Assembly: GCF_000527095.1 (NCBI RefSeq)
Contig: NZ_AZUN01000001.1
Span: 1,302,001-1,366,000, forward strand
Direction: 5' to 3'
DNA from: Methylomicrobium lacus LW14
GTDB taxonomy: Bacteria; Pseudomonadota; Gammaproteobacteria; Methylococcales; Methylomonadaceae
Length of the DNA stretch: 64,000 nt
Within the stretch, counting starts at the first letter, position 1. Every line of letters starts with the position of its first letter. The notes under the pieces were generated by a model that made no database searches, was not told where the DNA came from, and was given only the letters and a program-made list of their open reading frames with translations. Made by a program: the position numbers and the translations under genes. Positions 19,316 to 27,849 of this stretch are shown one piece after another.

Positions 19316-22300
19316 ATGAAATTCACAGAAGATACGCGCGTCAAGATTCCCACCATTCTGCATCTGGTTAGACTTGGTTACGACTACCTGTCGCTGAAAG
19401 ACCAACAATGGGATACAGACACCAATATCTTTCCGGCACTATTCAGTCAAGCCATCGCCACGATAAATCCAGAAATGGACGATGCGGATATTGGCCGCTT
19501 GCTGGATGAAGTCAAACTGGCGCTCGACAACGACGACTTAGGCCAAGCGTTCTACCAAAAGCTGACCGACCGTTCCGGCAACAAGCTGATCGACTTCGAG
19601 AACTTCGGCAACAATAGCTTCCACGTCGTCACCGAACTGACCTGCCAAAACGGCGAAGAAGAATTCCGGCCCGACATCACTTTATTGATTAACGGCATGC
19701 CACTGGTGTTTATCGAAGTCAAAAAGCCCAACAACCGCGAAGGCATACTCGCCGAACGCGACCGCATCAACAGACGCTTTCAAAACCCTAAGTTCAAACG
19801 CTTCATCAACATTACCCAGTTGATGATTTTCTCCAATAACATGGAGTACGATGAAGACGACGTACAGCCGATACAGGGTGCGTTTTACGCTAGTCCGGCC
19901 TACGGCAAGCCAATCTTCAATTATTTCCGCGAAGAAGAAGTCCTGAATCTGACCGCATTGCTCAGGCTATTACCGGAACAAAGCGAACTGAGCGTTCTGA
20001 AAGACAACAACCTGGAAGTGATCCGAAACAATCCGGAATTCATCACCAACAAAGACCCCAACCGCCCCACCAACCGGATTTGTACCTCGCTACTCAGCCG
20101 CGAGCGCTTGGCGTTTATCCTTCGTTTTGCTTTGGCCTACGTGCACGAAACCGACGGCCTGCAAAAGCATGTGATGCGCTACCCGCAGTTGTTCGCCACC
20201 AAAGCCATTGCCAACAAACTCGATGCCGGCGTCAAAAAAGGCATCGTCTGGCATACCCAGGGCAGCGGCAAAACCGCACTGGCCTATTACAACGTGCGTT
20301 TTTTGACCGATTATTTCCAACGCCAGCACATCATCCCCAAGTTTTATTTCATCGTAGACCGTCTGGACTTGCTGACCCAAGCCAAAGGCGAATTCAGCAG
20401 TCGCGGCCTGATCGTCCACACTATCGATTCGCGTGAAGCCTTCAGCCGAGCCATCAAAGCCACTCAGGTCATCCACAATCATTCCGGCAAGCCGGAAATC
20501 ACCGTGGTCAATATCCAGAAGTTCGAGGATGACCCGAATGTGCTTTCAACCCAGGACTACGATGTTTCTATACAGCGCGTGTATTTTCTCGACGAAGTGC
20601 ACCGTAGCTATAACCCGAAAGGCAGCTTTCTCGCCAATTTGGACGAATCCGACCGCAACGCCATCAAAATCGGTTTAACTGGCACGCCGCTGCTCGGCAC
20701 CGATTACAACTCGCGCATGTTGTTTGGTGATTACATTCACAAGTACTACTACAACGCCTCGATTGCCGACGGCTACACCTTGCGCCTGATCCGCGAAGAA
20801 ATCGCCACCAACTACAAACTGGCGCTGCAAAAAGCCTTGGCCGACTTGCAAATCCAACAAGGCGACCTCGACAAAAAGCAGGTTTACGCGCATCCAAACT
20901 TTGTAGAACCGATGTTGGAATACATCGTCAGCGATTTCGAAAAAAGCCGGGGAGCGCTGAATGACGGTAGCATAGGCGGCATGGTGATTTGTGACAGTTC
21001 CGAACAAGCCAAACAATTATTCGAACTGTTCACTGCCAAATACGCCAAGGCATCCAAACCCACACTACAGGCCGCCAACGACGGTGAATTCATCGAACTG
21101 AAACAAGCCGCCGAACCCCAAGCCGATTACAAAAGCCAGAAAAAAGCCGCCAACCAAGTAACCAGCGCGGCCTTGATTCTGCACGACGTTGGCACTAAAG
21201 AAGAGCGCAAAGCCTGGGTGGACGATTTCAAAGCCGGTAAGATCGATTTTCTGTTTGTTTGCAACATGCTGTTGACCGGCTTTGATGCCAAGCGCCTGAA
21301 AAAACTGTATCTGGGCCGAGTGCTGAAAGCTCACAACCTGTTGCAGGCGTTGACCCGCGTTAACCGTAGTTACAAAGATTTTCGCTATGGCTACGTGGTG
21401 GACTTCGCAGACATCAGCAAGGAATTCGACGAAACCAACCGCCGCTATTTCGAGGAGCTACAGGGCGAGCTGGGCGACGAAATGGAGCAATATTCCAAGC
21501 TGTTCAAAACCCGCGAAGAAATCTCCGCCGAAATCGACCACCTGAAAGATGTGTTGTTTCACTTCAATCTGGATAATGCCGAGGAGTTTTCCCAGCAACT
21601 CAACCAGATCAACGACCGCGAACAGGTGCTTACGCTAAAAAAAGCCCTGGCCGACGCCAAAAGCCTGTACAACCTGATCCGCCTGCAAGGCGAATACGAC
21701 TTTTTGCAGCAACTGGATTTCGATAAGCTCAACTGGTTGTACCGTGAAGCCAGCAACCGCCTGGATTTGCTGAATTTAAAAGAAAACCTGGAACAAGGCA
21801 CCGATACCGCCAATTTGCTCAATATCGCGCTGGAAGACGTGATTTTCCAGTTTACCAAAATCGGCGAAGAAGAGCTGGTGTTGGCCGACAAGCTGAAAAA
21901 CACCCTGCGCCGAACCCGCGAAGCCCTGGCCAGCAACTTCGACCAGCAAGACCCCAAGTTCGTCAGCCTCAAAGAAGAGCTGGAACGGCTGTTCAAGAAA
22001 AAGAACCTCTCGGAAGTCACTCAGGAAGAAATGAACGCCAATATCCACACCTTGAACAAAATCCACGAGCGCGTCAAAGAACTGAACCGCCAAAACAACC
22101 AACTGCGGCAAAAATACCAAGGTGACGCCAAATACACCCGTCTGCACAAACGCCTGATTGAGCGCGGCGGCTTGTCCGATTCTGAACGCAAAATCTTCGA
22201 AGCGCTGACCGGCGTCAAACAGGATGCCGATGAAAACGTTTTGCAAAACACTCAAATGCTGAACAACGAAAGCTTTTTCGAGCGAACCATCATGCCGATT

Positions 22301-22423
22301 GTCATCGACCGATTCATGAAACAGCAACAAATTAAACTCAATCCCGACGCCAGCCGCTACATCAACCATCTGGTCGTCGCCGAATATCTGAACGAATTTA
22401 ACAACGGAGCCCGTGCGTGGTAG
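19316..22423 (+). CDS. hsdR: Type I restriction enzyme subunit HsdR
   Basis: Motor and nuclease subunit that translocates and cuts unmodified DNA. The N-terminal nuclease has the PD-(D/E)xK residues Asp120 in FRPDITLL, Glu134 and Lys136 in VFIEVKKP. The SF2 helicase motor has Walker A QGSGKT at about 316-321, DEVH near 425 and GLTGTP. A long helical C-terminal region follows and probably docks to HsdM. Length 1035 is typical. An AAAGGA ribosome site precedes the ATG. It heads a five-gene operon and overlaps hsdM by 7 bases. No frame damage is seen. Confidence 0.96.
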   Translation: MKFTEDTRVKIPTILHLVRLGYDYLSLKDQQWDTDTNIFPALFSQAIATINPEMDDADIGRLLDEVKLALDNDDLGQAFYQKLTDRSGNKLIDFENFGNNSFHVVTELTCQNGEEEFRPDITLLINGMPLVFIEVKKPNNREGILAERDRINRRFQNPKFKRFINITQLMIFSNNMEYDEDDVQPIQGAFYASPAYGKPIFNYFREEEVLNLTALLRLLPEQSELSVLKDNNLEVIRNNPEFITNKDPNRPTNRICTSLLSRERLAFILRFALAYVHETDGLQKHVMRYPQLFATKAIANKLDAGVKKGIVWHTQGSGKTALAYYNVRFLTDYFQRQHIIPKFYFIVDRLDLLTQAKGEFSSRGLIVHTIDSREAFSRAIKATQVIHNHSGKPEITVVNIQKFEDDPNVLSTQDYDVSIQRVYFLDEVHRSYNPKGSFLANLDESDRNAIKIGLTGTPLLGTDYNSRMLFGDYIHKYYYNASIADGYTLRLIREEIATNYKLALQKALADLQIQQGDLDKKQVYAHPNFVEPMLEYIVSDFEKSRGALNDGSIGGMVICDSSEQAKQLFELFTAKYAKASKPTLQAANDGEFIELKQAAEPQADYKSQKKAANQVTSAALILHDVGTKEERKAWVDDFKAGKIDFLFVCNMLLTGFDAKRLKKLYLGRVLKAHNLLQALTRVNRSYKDFRYGYVVDFADISKEFDETNRRYFEELQGELGDEMEQYSKLFKTREEISAEIDHLKDVLFHFNLDNAEEFSQQLNQINDREQVLTLKKALADAKSLYNLIRLQGEYDFLQQLDFDKLNWLYREASNRLDLLNLKENLEQGTDTANLLNIALEDVIFQFTKIGEEELVLADKLKNTLRRTREALASNFDQQDPKFVSLKEELERLFKKKNLSEVTQEEMNANIHTLNKIHERVKELNRQNNQLRQKYQGDAKYTRLHKRLIERGGLSDSERKIFEALTGVKQDADENVLQNTQMLNNESFFERTIMPIVIDRFMKQQQIKLNPDASRYINHLVVAEYLNEFNNGARAW

Positions 22424-24051
22424 AACTGGAGTTTCAACAAAAAACCAAAAGCCTGATCGACAGCCTGAAGAGCATTTGCGCCAATTATGGCCTGGGCAAC
22501 GATGGTAATGAATTCAAAATCATCACCCAGACCTTTCTCTATAAGTTCTTAAACGACAAATTCGCTTTTGAAGCCAAAAAAATCGACCCAACGCTAGCGC
22601 AAGCCGACAAGTGGGAAGAGGCGCTGGCCAAGCTCAGCGCAGACGATCTGGAAATGCTGCAATTGCAACTGGGGCCGGATACCGCGCGTCTGAAACCCAG
22701 CCATTTCATCAATTACCTGTTCAGCCAGCAGAACGCGCCGGATTTCGCCAAACTGTTCGACGACACTCTGATGGACATCGCCATCAGCAACAACGATGTG
22801 TTCGCAGTCAAAACCGATGGCGGCGCAAAAGTGGTGCTGTTCGACCGACTCAGCAACTACATTGCCGATGATTCCAAACGCGACGAATTCTGCCGTGCTC
22901 TCATCAACAAACTGGTGGAGTTCAGCTTCGAGCGCATCTTTAACCAGAAATTCGATTTCTACGCCACGATCTTCGAATACCTGATTAAAGACTACAACAG
23001 CAACAGCGGCGGCAAATACGCCGAGTATTACACCCCACATGCCGTAGCCCGCATCATGGCGGCGATTCTGGTGCCGGAGGATCAGCGCGGTATCGTTAAA
23101 AACGTCAGTGTCTACGACCCGTCGGCGGGTTCCGGCACTTTATTGATGAACGTCGCCCACGCCATCGGCGAAAACCGCTGCACGATATACACCCAGGACA
23201 TTTCGCAAAAATCCTCCAATCTGCTGCGCCTTAACCTGATTCTGAATAATCTGGTGCATTCCATACCCAACGTCGTGCAGGGCAACACCCTGCTGCATCC
23301 GTCGCATAAGGATGGCAGCGAGTTAAAACGCTTCGATTACATCGTCTCCAATCCACCGTTCAAAATGGACTTCAGCGACTTCCGCGACGACCTGGACACC
23401 AAAGCCAACAAGGAACGTTTTTTTGCCGGTATCCCCAAGATCAAGGCCAAGGCCACCGACAAAATGGAAATCTATCAGTTGTTTCTGCAACACATCATTT
23501 ACTCGCTGAAATCCGGCGGCAAGGCGGCGGTGGTCGTGCCGACCGGTTTTATCACCGCTCAATCCGGCATCGACAAAGGCATTCGCGAACATCTGGTGAA
23601 TAAGCAAATGCTGGCCGGCGTCGTATCCATGCCCAGCAATATCTTCGCCACCACCGGCACCAACGTCTCCATCCTGTTCATTGACACGCTGAATTTGGGC
23701 AAGGTGGTGTTGATCGACGCCTCCAATCTGGGCGAGAAAATCAAGGACGGCAAAAACCAGAAAACCGTGCTTACCGCCGCCGAAGAGCAACGCATCATCG
23801 ACGTGTTTAATGGCGAACAGCAGCAAGACGATTTTTCCGTGGTAGTCAGTTACCGCGACATCGCCGCCAAGAATTACTCACTCAGCGCCGGTCAGTATTT
23901 CGACGTGAAGATTGAATATGTCGATATTACTCCCGAGCAGTTTGCCTCGAAAATGCAGGCATTTAGCGACAATCTGGATAGCCTGTTTAGTCAGTCGCGT
24001 GAGTTGGAAGTGGAAATTAAAAAACAGTTGGCAGGGCTGAAGTATGAGTAA
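22417..24051 (+). CDS. hsdM: Type I methyltransferase subunit HsdM
   Basis: N6-adenine methyltransferase that works as M2S to modify host DNA and as part of R2M2S to direct cutting. The N-terminal helical domain is followed by the SAM motif DPSAGSGTLL (about 233-242) and the catalytic NPPF (about 311-314). Length 544 is normal. The start is a GTG at 22417 inside the end of hsdR, so translation is probably coupled. It overlaps hsdS by 8 bases. Confidence 0.96.
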   Translation: MVELEFQQKTKSLIDSLKSICANYGLGNDGNEFKIITQTFLYKFLNDKFAFEAKKIDPTLAQADKWEEALAKLSADDLEMLQLQLGPDTARLKPSHFINYLFSQQNAPDFAKLFDDTLMDIAISNNDVFAVKTDGGAKVVLFDRLSNYIADDSKRDEFCRALINKLVEFSFERIFNQKFDFYATIFEYLIKDYNSNSGGKYAEYYTPHAVARIMAAILVPEDQRGIVKNVSVYDPSAGSGTLLMNVAHAIGENRCTIYTQDISQKSSNLLRLNLILNNLVHSIPNVVQGNTLLHPSHKDGSELKRFDYIVSNPPFKMDFSDFRDDLDTKANKERFFAGIPKIKAKATDKMEIYQLFLQHIIYSLKSGGKAAVVVPTGFITAQSGIDKGIREHLVNKQMLAGVVSMPSNIFATTGTNVSILFIDTLNLGKVVLIDASNLGEKIKDGKNQKTVLTAAEEQRIIDVFNGEQQQDDFSVVVSYRDIAAKNYSLSAGQYFDVKIEYVDITPEQFASKMQAFSDNLDSLFSQSRELEVEIKKQLAGLKYE

Positions 24052-25321
24052 TAGCCACGCGTTTATAAAATTCGGTGAAATTGCCGATTTTAGAAATGGG
24101 TTAAACTTTGACAAAGAAAGCCACGGTAAAGGCTGTTTGCTGATCGGAGTGGCAGATTTTCAGAAACACTTTACCCCAAGCTATGAATCATTGGAGGAAA
24201 TTAATCCAGATGGTGTGTCCAGAGAAGAAGACTATATAAAGAAAAACGATCTGATTTTTGTGCGTTCAAATGGGAATAAATCTTTAGTCGGTCGAAGCTT
24301 ATTTATTGATCGAGATATTCGAGCGCTTTACTCTGGATTTTGTATTAGAGCTAGGCTTAAAAATGATGTCATAAACCCACTTTTTTTGGCTTATTACACC
24401 AAAACAAATCATTTTAAGGCTTCAATTTCATATGCTGCTGGCACAAACATTAATAACTTAAGTCAAGGAATTTTAAGTGAGGTAAATGTTCCTCACTATT
24501 CAAAGGAAAGTCAGCTAGCAATTACCAATGTACTTTCAGCGATTGACCAAAAAATAGAACTCAACAACCGCATCAACGCCGAGCTGGAAGCGATGGCGAA
24601 GACCTTGTATGACTACTGGTTTGTACAGTTCGACTTTCCCTTCGACTTCGCCCAAGGCAAGCCCGCCGCCAACGGCAAACCCTACAAATCCTCCGGCGGC
24701 AAAATGGTCTACAACCCAATCCTGAAACGGGAGATACCGGTGGGGTGGAATGCAACATCGCTTTGGGATATTGCCAAATATTACAATGGCCTTGCTATGC
24801 AAAAGCATCGTCCAACTAACGATAAGTTTTTGCCTGTGATTAAAATCAGAGAAATGAATGATGGTTTCTCTGATAGCACTGAAAAGGCAAGTATAAATAT
24901 CCCAAAAGAAGCGGTAGTTAACGATGGCGATGTTTTATTTTCATGGTCGGCTACCTTGGATGTAAAGATTTGGTCACAAGGTCCTGGCGCATTAAATCAG
25001 CATATATTTAAAGTAACCTCCGATAAATACCCAAAGTCGTTCTATTATTTCGAGCTTTTAAATTATTTGAATCATTTCAAAATGATGGCCGAATTGAGAA
25101 AAACAACAATGGGTCATATTACGCTTGATCATCTTAAGCAAGCGAAAATATCCTTGCCATCACTAGAGCTTTTGGAACAAGCAGCTCAATTTATTGAACC
25201 AATATTTAATAAGCATTTGATGCTCGAAAAAGAAAATAGAACTCTAAGCACTATTCGCGATTGGCTCCTCCCCATGCTGATGAACGGCCAAATCACCGTA
25301 CAATCGGCAACCACGGACTAA
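24044..25321 (+). CDS. hsdS: Type I specificity subunit HsdS
   Basis: DNA-recognition subunit with two target-recognition domains: TRD1 at about residues 1-165 and TRD2 at about 235-395. Between them is a conserved helical spacer (AIDQKIELNNRINAELEAMA, then FDFAQGKPAANGK and REIPVGW), and a short C-terminal helix ends the protein (TIRDWLLPMLMNGQI). The TRD-coding parts are clearly more AT-rich than the spacer, which suggests the domains were exchanged by recombination at the conserved stretches. The recognised bipartite DNA site cannot be predicted from here. Length 425 is normal. darT starts 4 bases after the stop. Confidence 0.93.
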   Translation: MSNSHAFIKFGEIADFRNGLNFDKESHGKGCLLIGVADFQKHFTPSYESLEEINPDGVSREEDYIKKNDLIFVRSNGNKSLVGRSLFIDRDIRALYSGFCIRARLKNDVINPLFLAYYTKTNHFKASISYAAGTNINNLSQGILSEVNVPHYSKESQLAITNVLSAIDQKIELNNRINAELEAMAKTLYDYWFVQFDFPFDFAQGKPAANGKPYKSSGGKMVYNPILKREIPVGWNATSLWDIAKYYNGLAMQKHRPTNDKFLPVIKIREMNDGFSDSTEKASINIPKEAVVNDGDVLFSWSATLDVKIWSQGPGALNQHIFKVTSDKYPKSFYYFELLNYLNHFKMMAELRKTTMGHITLDHLKQAKISLPSLELLEQAAQFIEPIFNKHLMLEKENRTLSTIRDWLLPMLMNGQITVQSATTD

Positions 25322-25325
25322 GGCC

Positions 25326-25967
25326 ATGACCGTTCCCGCCCACCCCAAGCTATACCACATCGTCCATGTGGATCGGCTGGCCTCGATTATCGAGGCAGGC
25401 GGTTTGTGGTGCGATGCGGCGGTGATGGCGAACCAAATCAGTGGCACGACCATCGGTATGAACAACATCAAGCAGCGCCGTTTGCAGGAACTGACGCTCG
25501 CCAGCCACCCGGATTTGCACGTGGGCGATTGCGTGCCGTTTTATTTTTGCCCGCGCTCCATCATGTTGTTTATCATTCGCCAAGCGAATCACCCTGAGCT
25601 AGACTATCGCGGCGGGCAAACGCCGATTGTACATTTACAGGCCGATTTGTACGCCAGCGTTGCATGGGCACAAGAACAACAGCGACGCTGGGCATTTACT
25701 TTGTCTAATGCCGGTTCGTATTATTTTGAGGACCGTTGGGATTTGAACCAACTGAACCAGTTGGATTGGGCGGCTATCCAAACTAATCAATGGAAGGATT
25801 GCAAAGAGGGTAAGCAGGCGGAGTTTCTGATGGAGCGCAGTTTTCCGTGGCATTTAATTGAAAAAATCGGCGTGTATTCGACGCCCATTTACAACCAAGT
25901 GGCTAATATTGTTCAGGCGGCAACCCACAAACCGCCGGTTGCAGTAAAGCCTGACTGGTATTATTAG
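25326..25967 (+). CDS. darT: DarT-like DNA ADP-ribosyltransferase toxin (DUF4433)
   Basis: DarT enzymes attach ADP-ribose from NAD to thymidine in single-stranded DNA, stopping replication; some DarTG systems block phage by abortive infection (established for the family). The 213 residues fit. The N-terminal YHIVHVDRL carries NAD-pocket His residues 11 and 14, KQRRL contains Arg51, and QAEFL supplies the catalytic Glu166. The segments VPFYFCPRSIM and RRWAFTLSNAGSYYFEDR are hallmark family blocks. The reading frame is intact, so an active toxin is likely. It lies 4 bases after hsdS and 8 bases before darG, which implies one transcript with the R-M genes. Confidence 0.93.
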   Translation: MTVPAHPKLYHIVHVDRLASIIEAGGLWCDAAVMANQISGTTIGMNNIKQRRLQELTLASHPDLHVGDCVPFYFCPRSIMLFIIRQANHPELDYRGGQTPIVHLQADLYASVAWAQEQQRRWAFTLSNAGSYYFEDRWDLNQLNQLDWAAIQTNQWKDCKEGKQAEFLMERSFPWHLIEKIGVYSTPIYNQVANIVQAATHKPPVAVKPDWYY

Positions 25968-25975
25968 AGGATATT

Positions 25976-27022
25976 ATGATTGAATTGACCCATGGCGACA
26001 TTTTGCGTGCCGACGTGGAAGCCATTGTAAATACGGTGAATTGCGTCGGCGTAATGGGGCGCGGTATTGCCTTGCAGTTTAAAAAAGCGTGGCCGGACAA
26101 CTTTAAAGCCTATGCCGTAGCTTGCGACAACAAACAAGTTCAGCCAGGTAGTATGTTCGTATATGAAACCGGGCAACTAGCCAACCCGCGCTACATCATC
26201 AATTTTCCAACCAAACGCCACTGGCGCGGTGCCAGCCGTATGGAAGATATTGAGTCCGGTCTTGAGGCGCTGGTCGCGACCATTCGGGAAAAAAATATTC
26301 AATCAATTGCCATCCCACCGTTGGGTAGCGGTTTAGGCGGTTTGGCTTGGGCGGACGTTAAACCCAGGATTGAACACGCCATGAGCCAGTTGGCTGATGT
26401 TCGGGTGTTGATCTATGAACCAAAAGGGGCACCGGAAAACGACACATTGGCGCGCAATACTGCGGTGCCGAACATGACGGCAGGCCGGGCGGTGTTAATC
26501 GAATTATTGCAACGTTATCTGGCAGGTTTACTCGATCCGACCGTCTCATTGCTAGAGGTGCACAAGCTACTGTATTTTATGCAGGAAGCAGGCGAACCGC
26601 TGCGTTTAAAGTACCGTAAAGCGCATTACGGCCCCTATGCTGAAAATCTTCGGCACGTGCTGAATGCGATTGAAGGGCACTTTATTTCCGGCTATGCCGA
26701 CGGCGGCGATGCCCCCGATAAAACATTGCAGTTGGTGCCAGGAGCTGTTGAAGAGGCCAATGCCTTTCTGGAAAGTCACCCGCAGACGCGGGATCGTTTT
26801 AATCGAGTATCGAAACTGGTAGAAGGTTTCGAATCGCCTTTCGGTTTAGAGCTTTTGGCTACAGTGCATTGGCTTTGCAAATACGAACAGGTTAAGACTT
26901 TTGAGGAAGTTGTTCAGGCAACCCATTCATGGAACGACCGCAAACGCCAATTTACACCGAGACAAATTGAGTTAGCGTTGAATATTTTAAACGGTCAACA
27001 TTGGTTTGCTACTTCTAGTTGA
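25976..27022 (+). CDS. darG: DarG-like macrodomain antitoxin
   Basis: DarG removes ADP-ribose from DNA through its macrodomain and blocks DarT through its C-terminal domain. Residues 1-150 are a macrodomain: GDIL at 7-10, NTVNCVGVMGRGIA at 19-32, PTKRHW with the catalytic Lys80, and PLGSGLGGL near 115-123. Residues about 165-348 (LLQRYLAGLLDP, LLEVHKLLYFMQEAG, AHYGPYAENLRH) form the C-terminal domain found in full-length DarG. Length 348 is typical. A GAGGATATT ribosome site precedes the ATG. The island ends 85 bases after the stop. Confidence 0.93.
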   Translation: MIELTHGDILRADVEAIVNTVNCVGVMGRGIALQFKKAWPDNFKAYAVACDNKQVQPGSMFVYETGQLANPRYIINFPTKRHWRGASRMEDIESGLEALVATIREKNIQSIAIPPLGSGLGGLAWADVKPRIEHAMSQLADVRVLIYEPKGAPENDTLARNTAVPNMTAGRAVLIELLQRYLAGLLDPTVSLLEVHKLLYFMQEAGEPLRLKYRKAHYGPYAENLRHVLNAIEGHFISGYADGGDAPDKTLQLVPGAVEEANAFLESHPQTRDRFNRVSKLVEGFESPFGLELLATVHWLCKYEQVKTFEEVVQATHSWNDRKRQFTPRQIELALNILNGQHWFATSS

Positions 27023-27106
27023 CACCCGGCTATGTCAATAGATATAAGCTATTGATTATATGGATTTTCAAGTAGTATGCAGTTGCTTGATATAGGTCTG
27101 AATCGA

Positions 27107-27154
27107 ACTTTTAATGCGGTTGTCCCGTGTTCGAATCCCGGACGACCCACCAAC
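27107..27154 (+). repeat. attR: displaced tRNA-Lys 3' half
   Basis: A second copy of the 48-bp block found at 18294-18341, with one change (T at 27128) in the T-arm stem. It starts at the anticodon loop, so it is not a functional tRNA. It marks the far end of the island. Confidence 0.9.
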
Positions 27155-27165
27155 CTTGATTCTAC

Positions 27166-27201
27166 AAAAAAGCAGCTTGCGGTATCGCAGCTGCTTTTTT
27201 T
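27166..27201 (+). terminator. Strong terminator, probably the original tRNA-Lys terminator
   Basis: AAAAAAGCAGC (27166-27176) pairs perfectly with GCTGCTTTTTT (27190-27200) around a 13-base loop. It begins 12 bases after attR, the place where the tRNA-Lys terminator would stand before the island arrived. It may now end the hsd-dar transcript. Confidence 0.85.
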
Positions 27202-27545
27202 ATGCCCGTACAAGCCATCCGCATCAAAGTGCCAAAATCCCGCTGTGATAACACATTGGAGCAATCTCGCCAATCCTGATCAGAAGGAGACAAGTGCACT
27301 TTGTAGCGTAAACCGAAGCCAGTGGCGCGCTTTTTGGTGAGATCCGGCGATTTGATTTTGTAGGTAAAGTATTACCATGGATCAATGGTTTGTTTATTTT
27401 ATGCTGGCTGAATAAAATAGGTTAAGCCGTCATTCCGCGGAATCCAGAGTTCAGGGACGAATCGAAGCTTGCCATCCATGGCACTGGATACCCGCTCCCG
27501 GCGGGTATGACGAGCCTGCGTAAATCCAGCAAAGTTGAATTAAAT
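27202..27545. other. Gene-free stretch beyond the island
   Basis: About 340 bases with no coding frame that I can support. It contains the inverted repeat at 27428-27512 and otherwise nothing I recognise. It may be debris of older insertions at this tRNA locus. Confidence 0.4.
27428..27512. repeat. Imperfect inverted repeat
   Basis: The left arm begins CGTCATTCC and contains GGAATCCAG. The right arm begins CTGGATACCCGC and ends GCGGGTATGACG, an imperfect reverse complement, with a further hairpin CCCGC-tcccg-GCGGG inside. It resembles the widespread CGTCATTCC...GGAATGACG class of intergenic repeats. Confidence 0.55.
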
Positions 27546-27842
27546 CTATTCATTGACGCTAATCAGCACCTGATTGATGACAGCCGCCGAAATGCGAAAA
27601 TCCGAACGATGCAGCACCTCAAAAACTGCTCGCGCGGATGGGATCAAGCCTTGTTTTTTGGCCAATCCGATGATGGCGGCAGTGCCGATAACACGCAGCC
27701 CTTTCTCCTTGGCCACGGCACGGCCCGCCCGCTCATCCATGATCAATAAAACCTGACCAAACAGTGTTGGCAGCCAGGCTAAGCCGCCAACTAGCGCCAG
27801 CCCAATCAACGGACTGGAGTCTATGACAACTTTATGCGCCAT
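27546..27842 (-). pseudogene. DUF3368 PIN-domain toxin with internal deletion
   Basis: The N terminus VVIDSSPLIGLALVGGL contains the first PIN acidic residue, and the C-terminal part (LLIMDERAGRAVAKEKGLRV, then GLIPSARAVFEVL) matches the end of DUF3368 proteins. Family members are usually about 155-160 residues; this one is about 98. The sequence jumps from LFGQV straight to LLIMDERAGR, so about 60 residues that normally hold the central acidic residues are missing, without a frameshift. Probably an inactive nuclease toxin. It starts 7 bases after the antitoxin stop. I take the ATG at 27842 over an upstream one inside the antitoxin. Confidence 0.7.
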
Positions 27843-27849
27843 GTGCAAG

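Larger units (their letters stand above)
18294..27154 (+). mobile_element. tRNA-Lys genomic island carrying type I R-M and DarTG
   Basis: About 8.8 kb flanked by 48-bp direct repeats of the tRNA-Lys 3' half. Contents in order: an inactivated tyrosine integrase next to the tRNA (the usual position), then hsdR, hsdM, hsdS, darT and darG, all on the plus strand. The island looks more AT-rich than its flanks. With the integrase truncated before its catalytic C-terminal part, the island should be unable to excise on its own. There are no transposase, conjugation or phage structural genes. Confidence 0.88.

Noticed and set aside
27107..27154. A third tRNA-Lys gene
   Set aside because: Only the 3' half from the anticodon loop is present; the acceptor 5' strand and D arm are missing, so it cannot fold as a tRNA.
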